61,941 nt of DNA from Clostridium_B lapidicellarium (GTDB taxonomy: Bacteria > Bacillota > Clostridia > Clostridiales > Clostridiaceae): contig NZ_JBGFFE010000018.1 in the NCBI RefSeq assembly GCF_041224415.1, positions 1-61,941 of the forward strand. Reading direction: 5' to 3'. Below are positions 34,684 to 42,706 of this stretch, piece by piece (positions within the stretch are counted from its first letter, which is position 1; every line of letters starts with the position of its first letter). Made by a program: the position numbers and the translations under genes. The notes under the pieces are model-generated. The model saw nothing but the letters and a program-made list of their open reading frames with translations. It searched no databases and had not been told where the DNA came from.

Positions 34684-35132
34684 CTTCTTAATTTTTGCAT
34701 GAATTTGACAGCATATTTAAGGCTATCAACAAACTTCGACAAATCTTCAGGATCTGTATTACTTAAGATTTTCCCCATGCACTGAACAGAGCTTTTCATT
34801 ATATCTTCTATTTCTAATTTTCCGGCGTCTGTAAGAGATATAAGGGATTTTCGTCTGTCATTTGTGTCATTATGCCGAACAACTAGATCAAGCTTTTCCA
34901 ATTGATCAATCAGAGTCGTTAAACTGCCTTTTTTCATATTGAGCATTTTGGCAATTTGGGTTGCAGTGAGGACATGATTCTGGTAGAGAAAACCTATAAT
35001 CATGATGTGATTTTTTTTAATTCCAGGGTATTGACGGCTTTCTTTTGGAAATTGGCGGAGAAATCTTTCATGGAACAAACCCATGGTTTTAAATAACAAG
35101 TCGTATAACTCCTGAAGCTGTTCATATGTCAT
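34680..35132 (-). CDS. MarR-family repressor
   Basis: A 150-residue winged-helix dimer. The recognition region contains LTATQIAKMLNMKKGSLTTLIDQLEKLDLV, the usual MarR helices 3-4 (given here as one motif spanning adjoining segments). The wing DTNDRRKSLISLTDAGK follows. The ATG at 35132 has AAAGGTG upstream, and a GTG nine bases earlier is an alternative. It is co-transcribed with the MATE efflux gene downstream. Two palindromes in the promoter region fit autorepression and derepression by a ligand, as in other MarR-efflux pairs. Confidence 0.92.
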   Translation of the reverse strand: MTYEQLQELYDLLFKTMGLFHERFLRQFPKESRQYPGIKKNHIMIIGFLYQNHVLTATQIAKMLNMKKGSLTTLIDQLEKLDLVVRHNDTNDRRKSLISLTDAGKLEIEDIMKSSVQCMGKILSNTDPEDLSKFVDSLKYAVKFMQKLRR

Positions 35133-35158
35133 GTATATCACCTTTCAAATAGTTATTA

Positions 35159-35187
35159 GTTAGAATTCTAACTTTAAGAATTCTAAC
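35159..35187. promoter_or_regulatory. Twin palindromic operators of the MarR-MATE operon
   Basis: GTTAGAATTCTAAC (35159-35172) is a perfect 14-bp palindrome, and TTAAGAATTCTAAC (35174-35187) is a near copy one base away. Both share the core AGAATTCT. They lie 27-55 bases before the marR start in the divergent promoter region, so both the efflux operon and the flavoprotein gene could be affected. Confidence 0.72.
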
Positions 35188-35296
35188 CTAGTATATAACT
35201 TTGTTTTGCGATTGTCAAGTTGAGAGATTGACTATGGTAATGATTCGCTATAAGGTGTATAGTTTTATTGAGAAATATCTGAAAGAAGGTTTAATT

Positions 35297-35923
35297 ATGA
35301 AAGTTATAGCGATTAATGGAAGCCCGCGGAAAGACGGGAATACAAGTCAAGCCTTGAAGGTAATGGCAGATGAATTAAAAAAACATGGTATAGATGTTGA
35401 AACTATTCAAATTGGACATTTGAATATTCATGGGTGTACAGGATGTGGATACTGTTCTTCCTCTAAAAAAAACAGATGTGTTTTTAAAGATGACATTGTC
35501 AATGAAACAGCAGAAAAAATGAGGGAGTCAGATGGGTTTATTCTGGCGTCACCCACTTATTATGCTGGGATCGCCGGAAATATGAAGTGTTTTTTAGACA
35601 GGGCATTCTTGACAAGTTCAAATTATTTCAGATTTAAAGTGGCAACTTCCATTTCGGTTGTCAGACGTGCAGGAGGCGTAGATGTAGTTCACCAGTTGAA
35701 TAATTATCTGAATCTGGCAGAGACGATTTTGCCGCCATCCCAATATTGGACTTCTGCCTATGGTATGGATAAAGGTGAGGTTATGAAAGACAGCGAGGGA
35801 GTACAGACGCTTCGTAAAAATGCGAGGGCTATGGCCTGGCTGCTTGAAGTAGTTAACTTTGGAAAGGAAAAGTTTCCTTTACCCGCCGATGAAGGTCATA
35901 TCATGACAAATTTTATTAAGTAG
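35297..35923 (+). CDS. NADPH-dependent FMN reductase / iron-sulfur flavoprotein (Isf-like)
   Basis: A 208-residue flavodoxin-fold oxidoreductase. The FMN phosphate loop is INGSPRKDGNTSQAL at about 6-20. A compact cysteine motif CTGCGYCSSSKKNRC (C-x2-C-x2-C-x7-C) at about 47-61 matches the 4Fe-4S site of archaeal and clostridial Isf proteins. ILASPTYYAGIAGNMKCFLDRAF is the second FMN-contact region. Isf proteins shuttle electrons, and some detoxify O2 or H2O2. The frame opens at 35201, but ATG 35297 follows GAAGG and gives the canonical start MKVIAINGSPR. It is divergent from the MarR-MATE operon. Confidence 0.87.
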   Translation: MKVIAINGSPRKDGNTSQALKVMADELKKHGIDVETIQIGHLNIHGCTGCGYCSSSKKNRCVFKDDIVNETAEKMRESDGFILASPTYYAGIAGNMKCFLDRAFLTSSNYFRFKVATSISVVRRAGGVDVVHQLNNYLNLAETILPPSQYWTSAYGMDKGEVMKDSEGVQTLRKNARAMAWLLEVVNFGKEKFPLPADEGHIMTNFIK

Positions 35924-36021
35924 GGCTGCCTGTAATATTTTGAAGAAAAATTTTTCTGCCTTATAAGTGATATAATTTATCTGTATTGATCTTAAAAATA
36001 TTAGGGGTGTCGTGATGTTAT

Positions 36022-36597
36022 ATGAAAAATAATAAATTATATGAAACTAGATTGAGTAAATTCATTTCACTTATACTGAGGCATAAACCGCAGGTAATAG
36101 GCAATAGAATAGATAAAAATGGATATATGCCTGTAGAAGATCTTTTGGACGGGATAAATGCACATGGATATAAAATAAACATGGCTTTATTAGAAAAAAT
36201 AGTAGCAGAAGATGAAAAACAAAGATATTCCTTTGATAAAGACAAGGTTAAGATAAGGGCAAATCAGGGGCATTCAATAAAAGTAGATCTCGGATTAAAG
36301 GTAATTGAGCCGCCTGATTTATTATATCACGGTACAGGTAAGAAATACCTTTCAAGTATATTGTCCATAGGGTTAGTTAAAAGAACGAGACAATATGTAC
36401 ATTTGTCAAAAGATTATCCTACGGCTGTAAAGGTTGGGGAAAGACACGGATCTCCAGTTGTTTTAATTATAGCTTCAGGACGGATGCAGAAAGATGGATT
36501 TAAATTTTATCTGTCTAAAAATGGTATCTGGCTTACAGACAATGTACCGGTTAAATACATTGAACTGTCTGAAAAAAGCAAGAGGGGAGAAATATAG
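36022..36597 (+). CDS. kptA: RNA 2'-phosphotransferase, Tpt1/KptA family
   Basis: Removes an internal 2'-phosphate from RNA by transferring it to NAD+, making ADP-ribose 1''-2'' cyclic phosphate. The 191 residues carry the catalytic set: R20-H21 in LILRHKPQ, an ANQGHSI motif, YHGTGKKYL and the second Arg in RTRQYVHLSKD. AGGGGTG precedes the ATG at a rather long spacing. The natural substrate in bacteria, which lack the fungal splicing route, is unknown. Clearance of 2'-phosphate after RNA repair or ADP-ribosylation chemistry is proposed. It is 8 bases upstream of the N-formylglutamate amidohydrolase-like gene. Confidence 0.92.
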   Translation: MKNNKLYETRLSKFISLILRHKPQVIGNRIDKNGYMPVEDLLDGINAHGYKINMALLEKIVAEDEKQRYSFDKDKVKIRANQGHSIKVDLGLKVIEPPDLLYHGTGKKYLSSILSIGLVKRTRQYVHLSKDYPTAVKVGERHGSPVVLIIASGRMQKDGFKFYLSKNGIWLTDNVPVKYIELSEKSKRGEI

Positions 36598-36605
36598 AAA
36601 AAGGT

Positions 36606-37388
36606 ATGAAAGCTGTAAATTTAAGACAATGTAAAAATTCCTGTGGGATAATTGCAAGCATTCCCCATAGCTCGTACAAGATTCTACCTGAGATGGAAAA
36701 GAACCTGAGATCTGATATAATATTGGCAAATAACGACTGGTTTTTAAGGGAATTGTATAGCTTTTTGGATGAATTGGATATAGTTACAGTATCGGCCAAT
36801 TACAGCAGATATGTAATTGACGTAAATAGAAGTATTAAGGATAATATTAATCATGAAAAATATACCAAATCCCTGATATATTTTAAAACCACCTTTAATA
36901 GGGAGATTTACACCGAGCTTCCAGATAAGGATATTATAAATTATAGAATAAATGAAATATATATACCATATCATTTTTGCTTGCTTGATAAAATAAATGA
37001 CGTCCTGAAAAAAAGAGGAAGAGTTTATCTGCTTGATTTACACAGCTTTTATATTCAATCCAAGTCAGATATAGTACTGGGTACTCGTTATGGAAAAACA
37101 TGTTCGGAACAATTTTTGCATATTGTATACAGTGCATTTGTGCAGGAAGGATTTACTGTAAAGGTTGATGAAATAGGACTAAGAGGGGGCTACATAACAT
37201 ATCATTATGCCTCTATGGAGAATGTTGAAACTATACAAATTGAGATAAGGTATACGGCATATATAGAAAACAGATTCTTTGGTGAAGAATTCCTGCCAAA
37301 AATAAATTATGAATTGTTTGAAAAAACCCAAAATCGCTTGAAAAAAGTTTTTACTGGGATAAAGAAAAAACTGGAATATTTGAAATAA
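36606..37388 (+). CDS. N-formylglutamate amidohydrolase-family protein
   Basis: A 260-residue member of the FGase family (carboxypeptidase-like zinc hydrolases that release formate from N-formylglutamate). Landmarks are IIASIPHSSYKI near the start, VSANYSRYVIDVNRS (the RxVxDxNR-type core), VYLLDLHSFYIQS (metal-binding LDLHS) and ETIQIEIRYTAYIE at the end. No other histidine-degradation gene is nearby, so the substrate may be another N-acyl amino acid or a formylated product. It lies 8 bases after kptA and probably shares its transcript. It converges on the repeat-protein gene. Confidence 0.8.
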   Translation: MKAVNLRQCKNSCGIIASIPHSSYKILPEMEKNLRSDIILANNDWFLRELYSFLDELDIVTVSANYSRYVIDVNRSIKDNINHEKYTKSLIYFKTTFNREIYTELPDKDIINYRINEIYIPYHFCLLDKINDVLKKRGRVYLLDLHSFYIQSKSDIVLGTRYGKTCSEQFLHIVYSAFVQEGFTVKVDEIGLRGGYITYHYASMENVETIQIEIRYTAYIENRFFGEEFLPKINYELFEKTQNRLKKVFTGIKKKLEYLK

Positions 37389-37435
37389 TAAAAAGGGTCC
37401 GATGCCAAATTGTGCAGCAGACCCAGATTTTTCTG

Positions 37436-38602
37436 CTAATTGGAGACTGATGTGCCTCCTTTTACGTTATTATTATTGGAAGATGAACTGTTTGTGTTCG
37501 TATTTTCAGTATTGCCTCCTCCGGAAGATGGACTGCCTGTATTTGTATTTCCGGTATTGCCTCCCCCAGAAGACGGATTGTTTGTATTCGTATTTCCGGT
37601 ATTGCTTCCTCCGGAAGACGGATTGCCTGTATTTGTATTTCCAGTATTATTTTTGGTACTTCCTGGATAAGAACTGTTTGAATTTGTATTTCCAGTGCTG
37701 CTTCCAGGGTATATTTTATTGGAACTGCCGCTGCCGGTAGTTCCTTTGTTATTTTCAGTACTCTTGTAAGAAGGATTGGCTGTATTTGTGTTCTTAATTG
37801 TACCTTTTGAAGACGACTTAGTCGTGCCATTGGTCTTGGTTGTTCCCCCCGTTGAATTGGTAGTGGGTTCTTTGTTAACGGTGTTGTCTATTTGAGGGGT
37901 TTTTGTATTATTGGATTTTGCCTTAAAAAGAGTTCTACTTGAAAGTCCCACAATTACGACCAGGGCAATTGATGCCATAGCTATCAGAGCCTTTTTATTT
38001 AAAACAGGTTTTGAAGTTCCTCGTTTTTTTTGACCACCTAATTCTTTATTTCCATAAGAATTTTTATTCATGGTTTTGGTAGAATTATCTTTTTTAGTTG
38101 GTCTTGAAACTGCGTTAGTTATATTTTTGGGTATATTGAGCAATAAAAATAGAAGCCCTTTTTGTTCCATGGATTCTATCCTCTTGAATTTTTCAGGTGA
38201 TCTAACTATGACAGCAGGTTTAGAAAGTGGTGCATGTTGACCTTCTGCATAAAGTGTAACTGAAAATTTATCGCCTTTACTCAAAAAAGGTATATTTACA
38301 TCTAACGTTTTATCTTTTATTGAAGAGCTAAATTTCAACCCCTTTGTTATCTTTGTCTCTGCAATTTTTAAATTGTTTTGTCTATTTTGTATATCTAAGG
38401 TTATCTCATGAATTATTTTATTTGATACATTGACAATCGTAACAATGTATGCAAAAACTTTCTTACCTTCTAGATTCATTGGGATGGCATCTCCCACACG
38501 GCATAATAATCTGGGTGCCAGATTTTTGTAATAATCTAAAAGCAATCCAGATATAAACGATATTACTATAGTGATAATTGCAGTTTTGATAACGCCCAGC
38601 AT
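37436..38602 (-). CDS. Membrane protein with low-complexity Asn/Thr/Gly/Ser repeat tail
   Basis: A 388-residue protein in four parts. There is an N-terminal membrane helix (VIKTAIITIVISFISGLLL), a folded region (about 25-140, containing VFAYIVTIVNVSNKIIHEI and KGDKFSVTLYAEG), a second hydrophobic segment (about 207-223, ALIAMASIALVVIVGL) and a disordered tail. The tail has about four 15-residue repeats of the type NTGNTNTGNPSSGGS. The frame opens at 38671, but ATG 38602 has AAGGAAG upstream. Function unknown; the tail looks like a cell-wall-spanning linker. Length polymorphism in the repeat is likely. Confidence 0.7.
   Translation of the reverse strand: MLGVIKTAIITIVISFISGLLLDYYKNLAPRLLCRVGDAIPMNLEGKKVFAYIVTIVNVSNKIIHEITLDIQNRQNNLKIAETKITKGLKFSSSIKDKTLDVNIPFLSKGDKFSVTLYAEGQHAPLSKPAVIVRSPEKFKRIESMEQKGLLFLLLNIPKNITNAVSRPTKKDNSTKTMNKNSYGNKELGGQKKRGTSKPVLNKKALIAMASIALVVIVGLSSRTLFKAKSNNTKTPQIDNTVNKEPTTNSTGGTTKTNGTTKSSSKGTIKNTNTANPSYKSTENNKGTTGSGSSNKIYPGSSTGNTNSNSSYPGSTKNNTGNTNTGNPSSGGSNTGNTNTNNPSSGGGNTGNTNTGSPSSGGGNTENTNTNSSSSNNNNVKGGTSVSN
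37475..37660 (-). repeat. In-frame 45-bp tandem repeats in the membrane protein gene
   Basis: About four degenerate copies of a 45-base unit encode NTGNTNTxxPSSGGx. The copies are spaced without unique spacers, so this is a coding minisatellite rather than a CRISPR. The stretch 38603-39019 that follows on the upstream side is A+T-rich promoter-like sequence with no visible gene. Confidence 0.75.
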
Positions 38603-39019
38603 ATTAAATTCGCTTCCTTGCTTTTTATAGTCATGTAAATAAATTATAAGATAGATACATATTTGTGTCAAATGGGTAAATCAAGGTAAATCCCGAATTT
38701 ATGAACAGAATATAAATGTCATAATCGTCGGGAATATTAGCTTTTACCTCAACATTGACCCTGTTTAACAGTGATGAAAAGAAGTACTGCTTGGTATATA
38801 ATTAAATATATGTGAAGAATTAAGGGAGTATGTTATATTGTAAAATGATATCTTATAGTTTAATATGAAAATATGAGCACTGTGATCGGAAAATGAAAAA
38901 GTGGGTTTGTGACCCTGAATAAATGTTAAAATTATAACAGATAAATTTAATGTTATAATCTACAATATTAAACATATTATCAGTATATTTGTGAAAATCA
39001 AAGTTGGGGGTTGAAAAAA

Positions 39020-39901
39020 ATGACTATAAAAAATAAACATAATTATTTTATTCAATATGGGCAGATGTTAGTTGGATGTATAATAGCAGGGTTGGGATTC
39101 AGTTTGTTCTTAAAGCCCAATCAGATAGCCAGTGGTGGAGTTGTAGGTATTTCCTTGGTGATACAGAGATTATTTAATGTAGAACCTGCTATTGTGCAAT
39201 GGTATATAAACATTCTGCTGCTTTTTTTAGGCCTATTTGTAATGGGAAAAGAATATACTACAAAAACTGTATTTGGATCATTGGCTCTTCCATTTTGTAT
39301 ATTTTTTATGAGAAATTTACATTATGTAACTTTAAATCCTCTTTTAGGGACCGTATTTGGAGGTTTACTTTCAGGAATAGGACTTGGATTTGTATTTAAA
39401 AGCAACGGATCTACCGGAGGAACTTCAATAATAGCGAGCATTGTCAATAAATATACGGGGATGAGTATAGGAAATTCTCAGGGAATAATAGATGGAATCG
39501 TAGTATTGGCTGCAGGATTTGTATTTGGCGCTGACAAGGCTTTATATGCTGTAATAGCACTGTTTATAACCAGTAAATCTATTGATTTAATCCAGCTTGG
39601 ATTTACGGCATCAAAAGTAGCTTTTGTAGTTTCCGATAAAACGGAAGTTATAAGAAGTGCAGTCTTAAAGGGCCTGAATAGAGGGGTTACGGAGATTTCA
39701 GGTTTAGGGGGATATACTGACCAAAAGCGTATGGTCTTGATGGTTGTTATGAGTCAATCTGAATTGAATAAATTCAAAATTTTGATAAAATCTATTGATC
39801 CCGGTGCCTTTGTGATAATAAGCAATACCTATGAAGTATTGGGACAAGGCTTTGATATAAGTAAAAAAGAAAGATCCGGAAGTTATGAAATATGCAAATA
39901 G
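39020..39901 (+). CDS. YitT-family membrane protein (DUF161/DUF2179)
   Basis: A 293-residue protein. Five to six hydrophobic helices (about 10-195) include GCIIAGLGFSLFLKPNQIASGGVVGIS and FVFKSNGSTGGTSIIASIVN, each broken here at glycines. A C-terminal soluble DUF2179 domain (about 210-285) contains VTEISGLGGYTDQKRMVLM and DPGAFVIISNTYEVLGQGF. This arrangement is typical of the YitT/YpjC family, whose transport or sensing role is not established. The start ATG 39020 has GTTGGGG upstream. Monocistronic, with a hairpin behind it. Confidence 0.87.
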   Translation: MTIKNKHNYFIQYGQMLVGCIIAGLGFSLFLKPNQIASGGVVGISLVIQRLFNVEPAIVQWYINILLLFLGLFVMGKEYTTKTVFGSLALPFCIFFMRNLHYVTLNPLLGTVFGGLLSGIGLGFVFKSNGSTGGTSIIASIVNKYTGMSIGNSQGIIDGIVVLAAGFVFGADKALYAVIALFITSKSIDLIQLGFTASKVAFVVSDKTEVIRSAVLKGLNRGVTEISGLGGYTDQKRMVLMVVMSQSELNKFKILIKSIDPGAFVIISNTYEVLGQGFDISKKERSGSYEICK

Positions 39902-39930
39902 TTTTTTTGAATAGGAATGTTATTGTAAAG

Positions 39931-39978
39931 AAGAGATAGCAGTTGTCATCTGTAGGGGGAACTGCTACCTCTTCTTAC
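39931..39978 (+). terminator. Stem-loop after the yitT-like gene
   Basis: AAGAGATAGCAGTT pairs with AACTGCTACCTCTT around a GTCATCTGTAGGGGG loop, 30 bases after the stop. It is followed by CTTACTTTAA. A strong stem with a modest T tract. Confidence 0.6.
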
Positions 39979-40362
39979 TTTAAGTGAGCGACATTGCAGA
40001 TGTAAAATTAAAAAAAGTATAAAAATCGCGAAAAAATAGGCAAAATTTCTAAAATTATAGGGATAAATACTTGAGAACGGATTTTATGCCTTTTTGCTTG
40101 AATCCTTAGCTTATTCATGAAGATGAAAGTATATTAAAGAATATGGTATAATGTCATTAAGAAATAATGATGTATGAAAATATTGTGTGCTAATAACAAA
40201 TTTCAGAATATTCTAATTTATGTTAATATTAAGACATCAACTTCAGTAATAATTGTGCATATATCAAAAGAAATTACTGTTAATATTGCAATTTATTCCA
40301 AAAACTTGTATCAATTCTAAAATATCTGTAACAATATCATATTTTAAATTTAATTGTATCTC

Positions 40363-40376
40363 TGATAACGTTAACA
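40363..40376 (+). promoter_or_regulatory. cre-like site (catabolite repression) upstream of the amino-acid permease
   Basis: TGATAACGTTAACA matches the cre consensus TGWAANCGNTNWCA at all defined positions but one and is itself nearly palindromic. It lies 30 bases before the permease start. CcpA-mediated control is plausible. The rest of the 39979-40406 gap is A+T-rich with no gene visible. Confidence 0.55.
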
Positions 40377-40406
40377 TTAAGACTAATGAGTAGGAGGTTA
40401 TTAACT

Positions 40407-41780
40407 ATGAAAGAAAAATATCAAGAAAATTCTCAAGAAACTGTCCTTGAACGGTTTGGGTACAAGCAGGAATTAAGTAGAGTGCTGAAGACAAAAGATC
40501 TGGTGATTTACGGATTGATCATCATGGTTCCAATTGCACCCTTTGGTATATATGGGATTGTAAATAAGGCGGCAAACGGTATGGCTGCGTTGGCATATCT
40601 CATTGGTATGTTTGCAATGCTTTTTACGGCGTTTAGTTATGCGAAAATGGCGGAAGCGTTTCCTATTGCAGGTTCGGTATACTGTTATGCGAGTAAAGGT
40701 TTGAATCCGATTGTTGGTTTTTTTGCTGGATGGTCAATATTACTTGATTATGCGTTTATACCTGCACTTCTATATCTGTTAAGCGGAGCTGCCCTTCATG
40801 ATATAATGCCCTCGATTCCTATCTTCCTGTGGGCATTTATTTTTATCATATGTAATACCTTGATCAACATCAGGGGAATTGAAATAGCTGCAAAAGCCAA
40901 TAAAATACTTCTCGTCTTTCAATTTATCATATTTTTGTATTTTGTAATCTGTGGAATATCTGGAATAGTTCACGGGGTGAATGGTGCTGAGTTTTCCATT
41001 AAACCATTATTCAATCCAAACCTTGGACTTTCAGCGGTAATGCCGGGAGTAGCAATTTGTGTTTTGAGTTATCTTGGGTTCGACGGTATAAGTACATTGG
41101 CTGAAGAAAATCAAGGTGGCGCCAAAACCGTGGGTAAAGCTACTATAATCGCATTATTGGTTACAGGCATTATATTCTTTATACAGTGCTGGATAGCCGG
41201 AATGGTATATCCAAACTGGCGTGCCCTTAAAAATCCCGATACAGCATTTTATGCAATTGCATTTAGCATAGGGGGAAATGCACTTAAACTTACATGTGAA
41301 ATTGGTATAACTATTGCATTGGGATTTGCATGTGCATTGTCATTTCAAACTGCAGTTTCAAGGGTGCTGTTTAGCATGTCGAGAGATGGACTTATGCCAA
41401 AAGCTTTTTCAAAGGTTCATCCTAAATTGAAAACACCATATGTTGCGACAATTTTTGTAGCTGTAATTGCTATAATAGTATGCAGCATATTTAGCAATGC
41501 GATTGATGTATTGTCATGCCTGGTTAATTTTGGTGCTTTAACTTCATTTGCTATACTTCATATAGCAGTTATTAATTATTTTGTATTTAAAACTAAAAAA
41601 TATAATTTCTTTCAACATATTGTATTACCCACCATTGGGCTTATTATAGTGGTATACATCTGGATACATCTTGCCAGCATGTCGAAAATCATAGGGTTAG
41701 CTTGGCTGGCTATAGGGGTTGTATATTACCTTGTGCTGACATTTATATTAAAAAGGGATACTCGTAAAATGAGAGTTTAA
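40407..41780 (+). CDS. APC-superfamily amino-acid permease
   Basis: A 457-residue, twelve-helix amino acid:cation symporter or exchanger. The first helix KDLVIYGLIIMVPIAPFGIYG has the unwound Gly-rich centre. FPIAGSVYCYASKGLNPIVGF is the conserved second-third helix region, and VLSYLGFDGISTLAEENQGGA is the sixth. The frame opens at 40386, but ATG 40407 has TAGGAGG at ideal spacing. The sequence pattern is of the PotE/YgjI-like putrescine or amino-acid group; the substrate is unresolved. A cre-like element in the promoter suggests carbon-source control. Confidence 0.88.
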   Translation: MKEKYQENSQETVLERFGYKQELSRVLKTKDLVIYGLIIMVPIAPFGIYGIVNKAANGMAALAYLIGMFAMLFTAFSYAKMAEAFPIAGSVYCYASKGLNPIVGFFAGWSILLDYAFIPALLYLLSGAALHDIMPSIPIFLWAFIFIICNTLINIRGIEIAAKANKILLVFQFIIFLYFVICGISGIVHGVNGAEFSIKPLFNPNLGLSAVMPGVAICVLSYLGFDGISTLAEENQGGAKTVGKATIIALLVTGIIFFIQCWIAGMVYPNWRALKNPDTAFYAIAFSIGGNALKLTCEIGITIALGFACALSFQTAVSRVLFSMSRDGLMPKAFSKVHPKLKTPYVATIFVAVIAIIVCSIFSNAIDVLSCLVNFGALTSFAILHIAVINYFVFKTKKYNFFQHIVLPTIGLIIVVYIWIHLASMSKIIGLAWLAIGVVYYLVLTFILKRDTRKMRV

Positions 41781-41881
41781 ATGATATTATAATAGTATTA
41801 GATAAAATTGATTCAATTATTCAAAGGCAGAAGAAGCCATATATATGTTATGAATGAGATTTTATTGAGGAGATGGATTAA

Positions 41882-42700
41882 GTGATAAAAATAGATACCG
41901 AAAAATGTATAGGATGTGGTCAATGTGCCAGGGACTGTTTTCCCATGTGTATAGAAATGGATGGAAATACGGCAAAACTCAATGACAATTACTGTATTAA
42001 ATGCGGTCACTGCATTGCTGTCTGTCCGAAGGGAGCCATATCCATAGACGAGTACAATATGAGAGATGTAAAAAAGTATGATGAGAAAAACTTTTCAGTA
42101 GATCCGGACAATCTGTTGAATTTTATAAAATTTAGGAGGAGCATAAGACAGTTTAAAGATAAGAAAATCGAACAGGAGAAGATTGACAAGGTAATAGAAG
42201 CTGGAAGATTTACTGAGACAGGAAGCAACGCACAGGATGTATCCTACATAGTTGTAAGGGACAATCTAAAGCAGTTAAAAGATCTTACCTTTGAAAATAT
42301 GGAAAGGATCGCTCACAGTGTCCTTGAAAGTAGAACCGCTGAGGCTAGGTTGTATAGAAGGTATGCAAAAATATGGATAAAAATGTGCAGGGACTATAGA
42401 CAGAATTCCAGAAATGACAGGATATTTTTTAATGCACCGGCGGTCGTGGTCGTCACAGCTTTGTCTGCGGTAGATGCTGCATTGGCATCGTCAAATATGG
42501 AGCTTGTTGCCGATACACTAGGACTTGGTGTTCTTTTTAGCGGTTTCTTCGTAAGGGCGGCAAATGAAAGTCAGGATATTATTGATTTTCTTCAGGTCAA
42601 AAAAAGGAAAAAAATTATGACCTGTATGATGATGGGATATCCTGATGTAAGATATTTTAGAACAGTTCCGCGGAAACAGGCAGATGTAATCTGGAAGTAG
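41882..42700 (+). CDS. Ferredoxin-domain nitroreductase
   Basis: A 272-residue fusion. Residues about 1-60 form a 2[4Fe-4S] ferredoxin with CIGCGQCARDC and CIKCGHCIAVC. The rest is an FMN-binding nitroreductase domain with the start FIKFRRSIRQFKDKKI and a C-terminal GYPDVRYFRTVPRK. Such proteins take electrons from ferredoxin pools to reduce nitro, quinone or flavin substrates in anaerobes. Start GTG 41882 follows GAGGAGATGG. It lies next to, and convergent with, the histidine kinase gene, with 6 bases between their ends. Confidence 0.9.
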   Translation: MIKIDTEKCIGCGQCARDCFPMCIEMDGNTAKLNDNYCIKCGHCIAVCPKGAISIDEYNMRDVKKYDEKNFSVDPDNLLNFIKFRRSIRQFKDKKIEQEKIDKVIEAGRFTETGSNAQDVSYIVVRDNLKQLKDLTFENMERIAHSVLESRTAEARLYRRYAKIWIKMCRDYRQNSRNDRIFFNAPAVVVVTALSAVDAALASSNMELVADTLGLGVLFSGFFVRAANESQDIIDFLQVKKRKKIMTCMMMGYPDVRYFRTVPRKQADVIWK

Positions 42701-42706
42701 TAGAAT

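Noticed and set aside
37475..37660. Regularly spaced repeats resembling a CRISPR array
   Set aside because: The units are contiguous 45-bp codon-phase repeats without unique spacers, and no cas genes are nearby.
37402..37740. Plus-strand ORF rich in Tyr, Cys and Leu opposite the repeat-coding tail, and similar shadow ORFs there
   Set aside because: It only mirrors the 45-bp coding repeats of the minus-strand membrane protein and has no ribosome site or family resemblance.
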